DNA of 6,914 bases from Candidatus Parcubacteria bacterium. GTDB lineage: Bacteria; Patescibacteriota; Patescibacteriia; UBA1558; GWA2-36-10. The notes below the pieces were generated by a model, which saw nothing but the letters and a program-made list of their open reading frames with translations, did no database searches and was not told the DNA's origin. The stretch is taken from assembly GCA_030632225.1 (NCBI GenBank), contig DAOVVF010000026.1, forward strand, positions 1-6,914. The letters are read 5' to 3'. This document shows, piece by piece, positions 5,749-6,914 of this stretch. The position numbers were made by a program, and so were the translations under genes. Position 1 is the stretch's first letter; each line of letters begins with the position of its first letter.

Positions 5749-6600
5749 TTATTTACTTGATTTCTTAGTCTTCCTACGTTTAAGAATAAACTTATTAGTA
5801 GGACTATTTTTCTTTCTGGTTTTAACACCGTAAGCTGGTTTACCTTTGTAAGTCTTAGGATGTTTCATACCAATAGGGTTTGAACCTTCACCACCACCAT
5901 GAGGATGATCGACTGGATTCATAACTTTACCTCTGACAGTTGGCCTAATGCCCATATGTCTTTTACGACCAGCTTTACCAATTCTTATATTTCTGAATTC
6001 TGGATTACTTGGTACACCAATAGTAGCTAAACAATCTTCTGATACTAATCTAATTTCACCACTAGGCATTTTTAATTGGGCCTTCTTGTCATAGATAGCC
6101 ATTAAACTTAAACCATTACCAGCTGATCTAGCTAATTGGCCACCCTTTCCCGGTACCATTTCTACGTTAGAGATTATAGTACCAGTTGGAATTCTTTTCA
6201 AAGCTAAACGATTACCTATCTTGATAGCTATTTTTTTATCTTTACTAGATACTATCTTATCACCAACTTTTAATTGATCAGGGGCTAGAATATATCTACG
6301 TTCTCCGTCTGGATACAGTAACAAGGCTATATTAGCATTTCTATTAGGATCATATTCTAAAGATTCTACCTTAGCTGGAATATCAAACTTATCTCTTTTA
6401 AAATCTATAATCCTGATATATCTTTTAGCACCACCACCTTGATGTCTGACTGATATTCTGCCTTGATTATTACGACCAGCCTGCTTCTTTCTAATAGTAA
6501 TTAAAGACTTAGCTGGGCGTTTCTTACTCAGTTCCTTGTTTACCAGAACGCTAGTCTTACGACGAGCTGGTGTAGTTGGTTTGTAAACTTTAATCGGCAT
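5749..6600 (-). CDS. rplB: 50S ribosomal protein L2
   Basis: L2 is the most conserved large-subunit protein, needed for subunit association, tRNA binding and peptidyl transferase function. The 283-residue product is full length (E. coli 273). The N-terminal extension reaches to about 60 with [19 protein letters not shown] (42-60). The OB-fold domain follows with [20 protein letters not shown] (81-100). The SH3-like domain contains [11 protein letters not shown] (151-161). The signature [12 protein letters not shown] spans 228-239; His232 or His234 corresponds to the critical E. coli His229. The tail is basic ([10 protein letters not shown]). The start is 8 bases after the rplW stop. A GAAGGA lies about 14 bases upstream, rather far to act as a Shine-Dalgarno sequence. 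Confidence 0.99.
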   Translation of the reverse strand: MPIKVYKPTTPARRKTSVLVNKELSKKRPAKSLITIRKKQAGRNNQGRISVRHQGGGAKRYIRIIDFKRDKFDIPAKVESLEYDPNRNANIALLLYPDGERRYILAPDQLKVGDKIVSSKDKKIAIKIGNRLALKRIPTGTIISNVEMVPGKGGQLARSAGNGLSLMAIYDKKAQLKMPSGEIRLVSEDCLATIGVPSNPEFRNIRIGKAGRKRHMGIRPTVRGKVMNPVDHPHGGGEGSNPIGMKHPKTYKGKPAYGVKTRKKNSPTNKFILKRRKTKKSSK

Positions 6601-6608
6601 ATATCTTA

Positions 6609-6914
6609 TTAAATTCCTTCATATAATTTAATACTGTCTCCTTTTTTAAGGGTAACAATAGCTTTCTTAATATTCCTAGTACTACCTGTATTTTTACCAA
6701 AACGTACTCTTTTACCTATCTGATTAACTATATTAACACTAATTGGCTTAACTTTGTAAATTTCTTCAATAGCTTTCTTAACTTCTACCTTATTAGTACA
6801 GTTACATACTTCAAAGGTATATTGATTTGAGGAAGCACCAATTGTAGCTTTTTCTGAAATAACAGGCTTAAGCAATACTTTATATGCTTTAGCTTCAACC
6901 TTCTTTTCTTTAAC
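6609..6914 (-). CDS. rplW: 50S ribosomal protein L23, 5' end outside window
   Basis: L23 sits at the exit-tunnel mouth beside L29 and is the main contact for trigger factor and signal recognition particle. The visible 101 residues include the L23 signature [11 protein letters not shown] (14-24), [20 protein letters not shown] (35-53 region) and [20 protein letters not shown] (55-74). The C-terminal part ends [22 protein letters not shown] at 6873-6875 could be taken as a start, but the frame stays open to the window edge. The 13 codons before it encode [13 protein letters not shown], and AYKV is normal L23 sequence leading into the first strand. I therefore treat the gene as partial, with a Lys/Glu-rich N-terminal extension. 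rplD (L4) probably lies just beyond. Confidence 0.95.
   Translation of the reverse strand, partial: VKEKKVEAKAYKVLLKPVISEKATIGASSNQYTFEVCNCTNKVEVKKAIEEIYKVKPISVNIVNQIGKRVRFGKNTGSTRNIKKAIVTLKKGDSIKLYEGI

Noticed and set aside
1..6914. Inserted novel gene, mobile element, CRISPR array or small RNA within the block
   Set aside because: Every gap is at most 12 bases and each reading frame matches a known ribosomal protein in canonical order, leaving no room for an extra element; no repeats were seen.

Overview
This window is a dense block of bacterial ribosomal protein genes, all on the minus strand. It carries the end of the S10 operon joined directly to the spc operon. In transcription order (right to left) the genes are rplW (L23, 5' end outside the window), rplB (L2), rpsS (S19), rplV (L22), rpsC (S3), rplP (L16), rpmC (L29), rpsQ (S17), rplN (L14), rplX (L24), rplE (L5), rpsN/rpsZ (S14, zinc type), rpsH (S8), rplF (L6), rplR (L18) and rpsE (S5, 3' end outside the window). 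This is the canonical bacterial order with no insertion, loss or rearrangement in the visible part. No tRNA, rRNA, mobile element, CRISPR array or terminator is visible.

Organism: the DNA is AT-rich (roughly one third G+C in lines I counted by hand) and codes at almost 100% density. The gaps between genes are 1 to 12 bases and total about 54 bases. The zinc-ribbon S14 and four-cysteine L24, the lysine-rich tails on L22 and S3, the S5 motif NNKVNN in place of the usual NPINVV, and the L16 loop EMPMGKGKG together resemble Patescibacteria (CPR), perhaps Parcubacteria. This assignment is an inference from remembered family patterns, not from a search. All stops that can be seen are TAA, except one TGA after rplP; TGG is used for Trp and no in-frame TGA occurs, so the standard bacterial code fits and the TGA-as-Gly code of Gracilibacteria/Absconditabacteria is not indicated.

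Layout: positions 6609-6914 L23; 5749-6600 L2; 5459-5746 S19; 4935-5456 L22; 4184-4930 S3; 3765-4181 L16; 3565-3768 L29; 3315-3563 S17; 2942-3313 L14; 2620-2940 L24; 2067-2618 L5; 1879-2064 S14; 1477-1866 S8; 936-1469 L6; 567-926 L18; 1-564 S5. No gene-free stretch exceeds 12 bases, so any promoter, leader or terminator must lie outside the window.

The products assemble into one machine: L2, L22, L16, L29, L14, L24, L5, L6, L18 and L23 into the large subunit, and S19, S3, S17, S14, S8 and S5 into the small subunit. The most distinctive feature beyond gene content is the gene-to-gene junction. Most have a TAA stop followed after 1-4 A/T bases by ATG, usually with no Shine-Dalgarno sequence, which suggests translation by termination-reinitiation. 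I found no evidence of a novel biological system here; the findings below are modest ones about gene boundaries, translation signals and protein tails.
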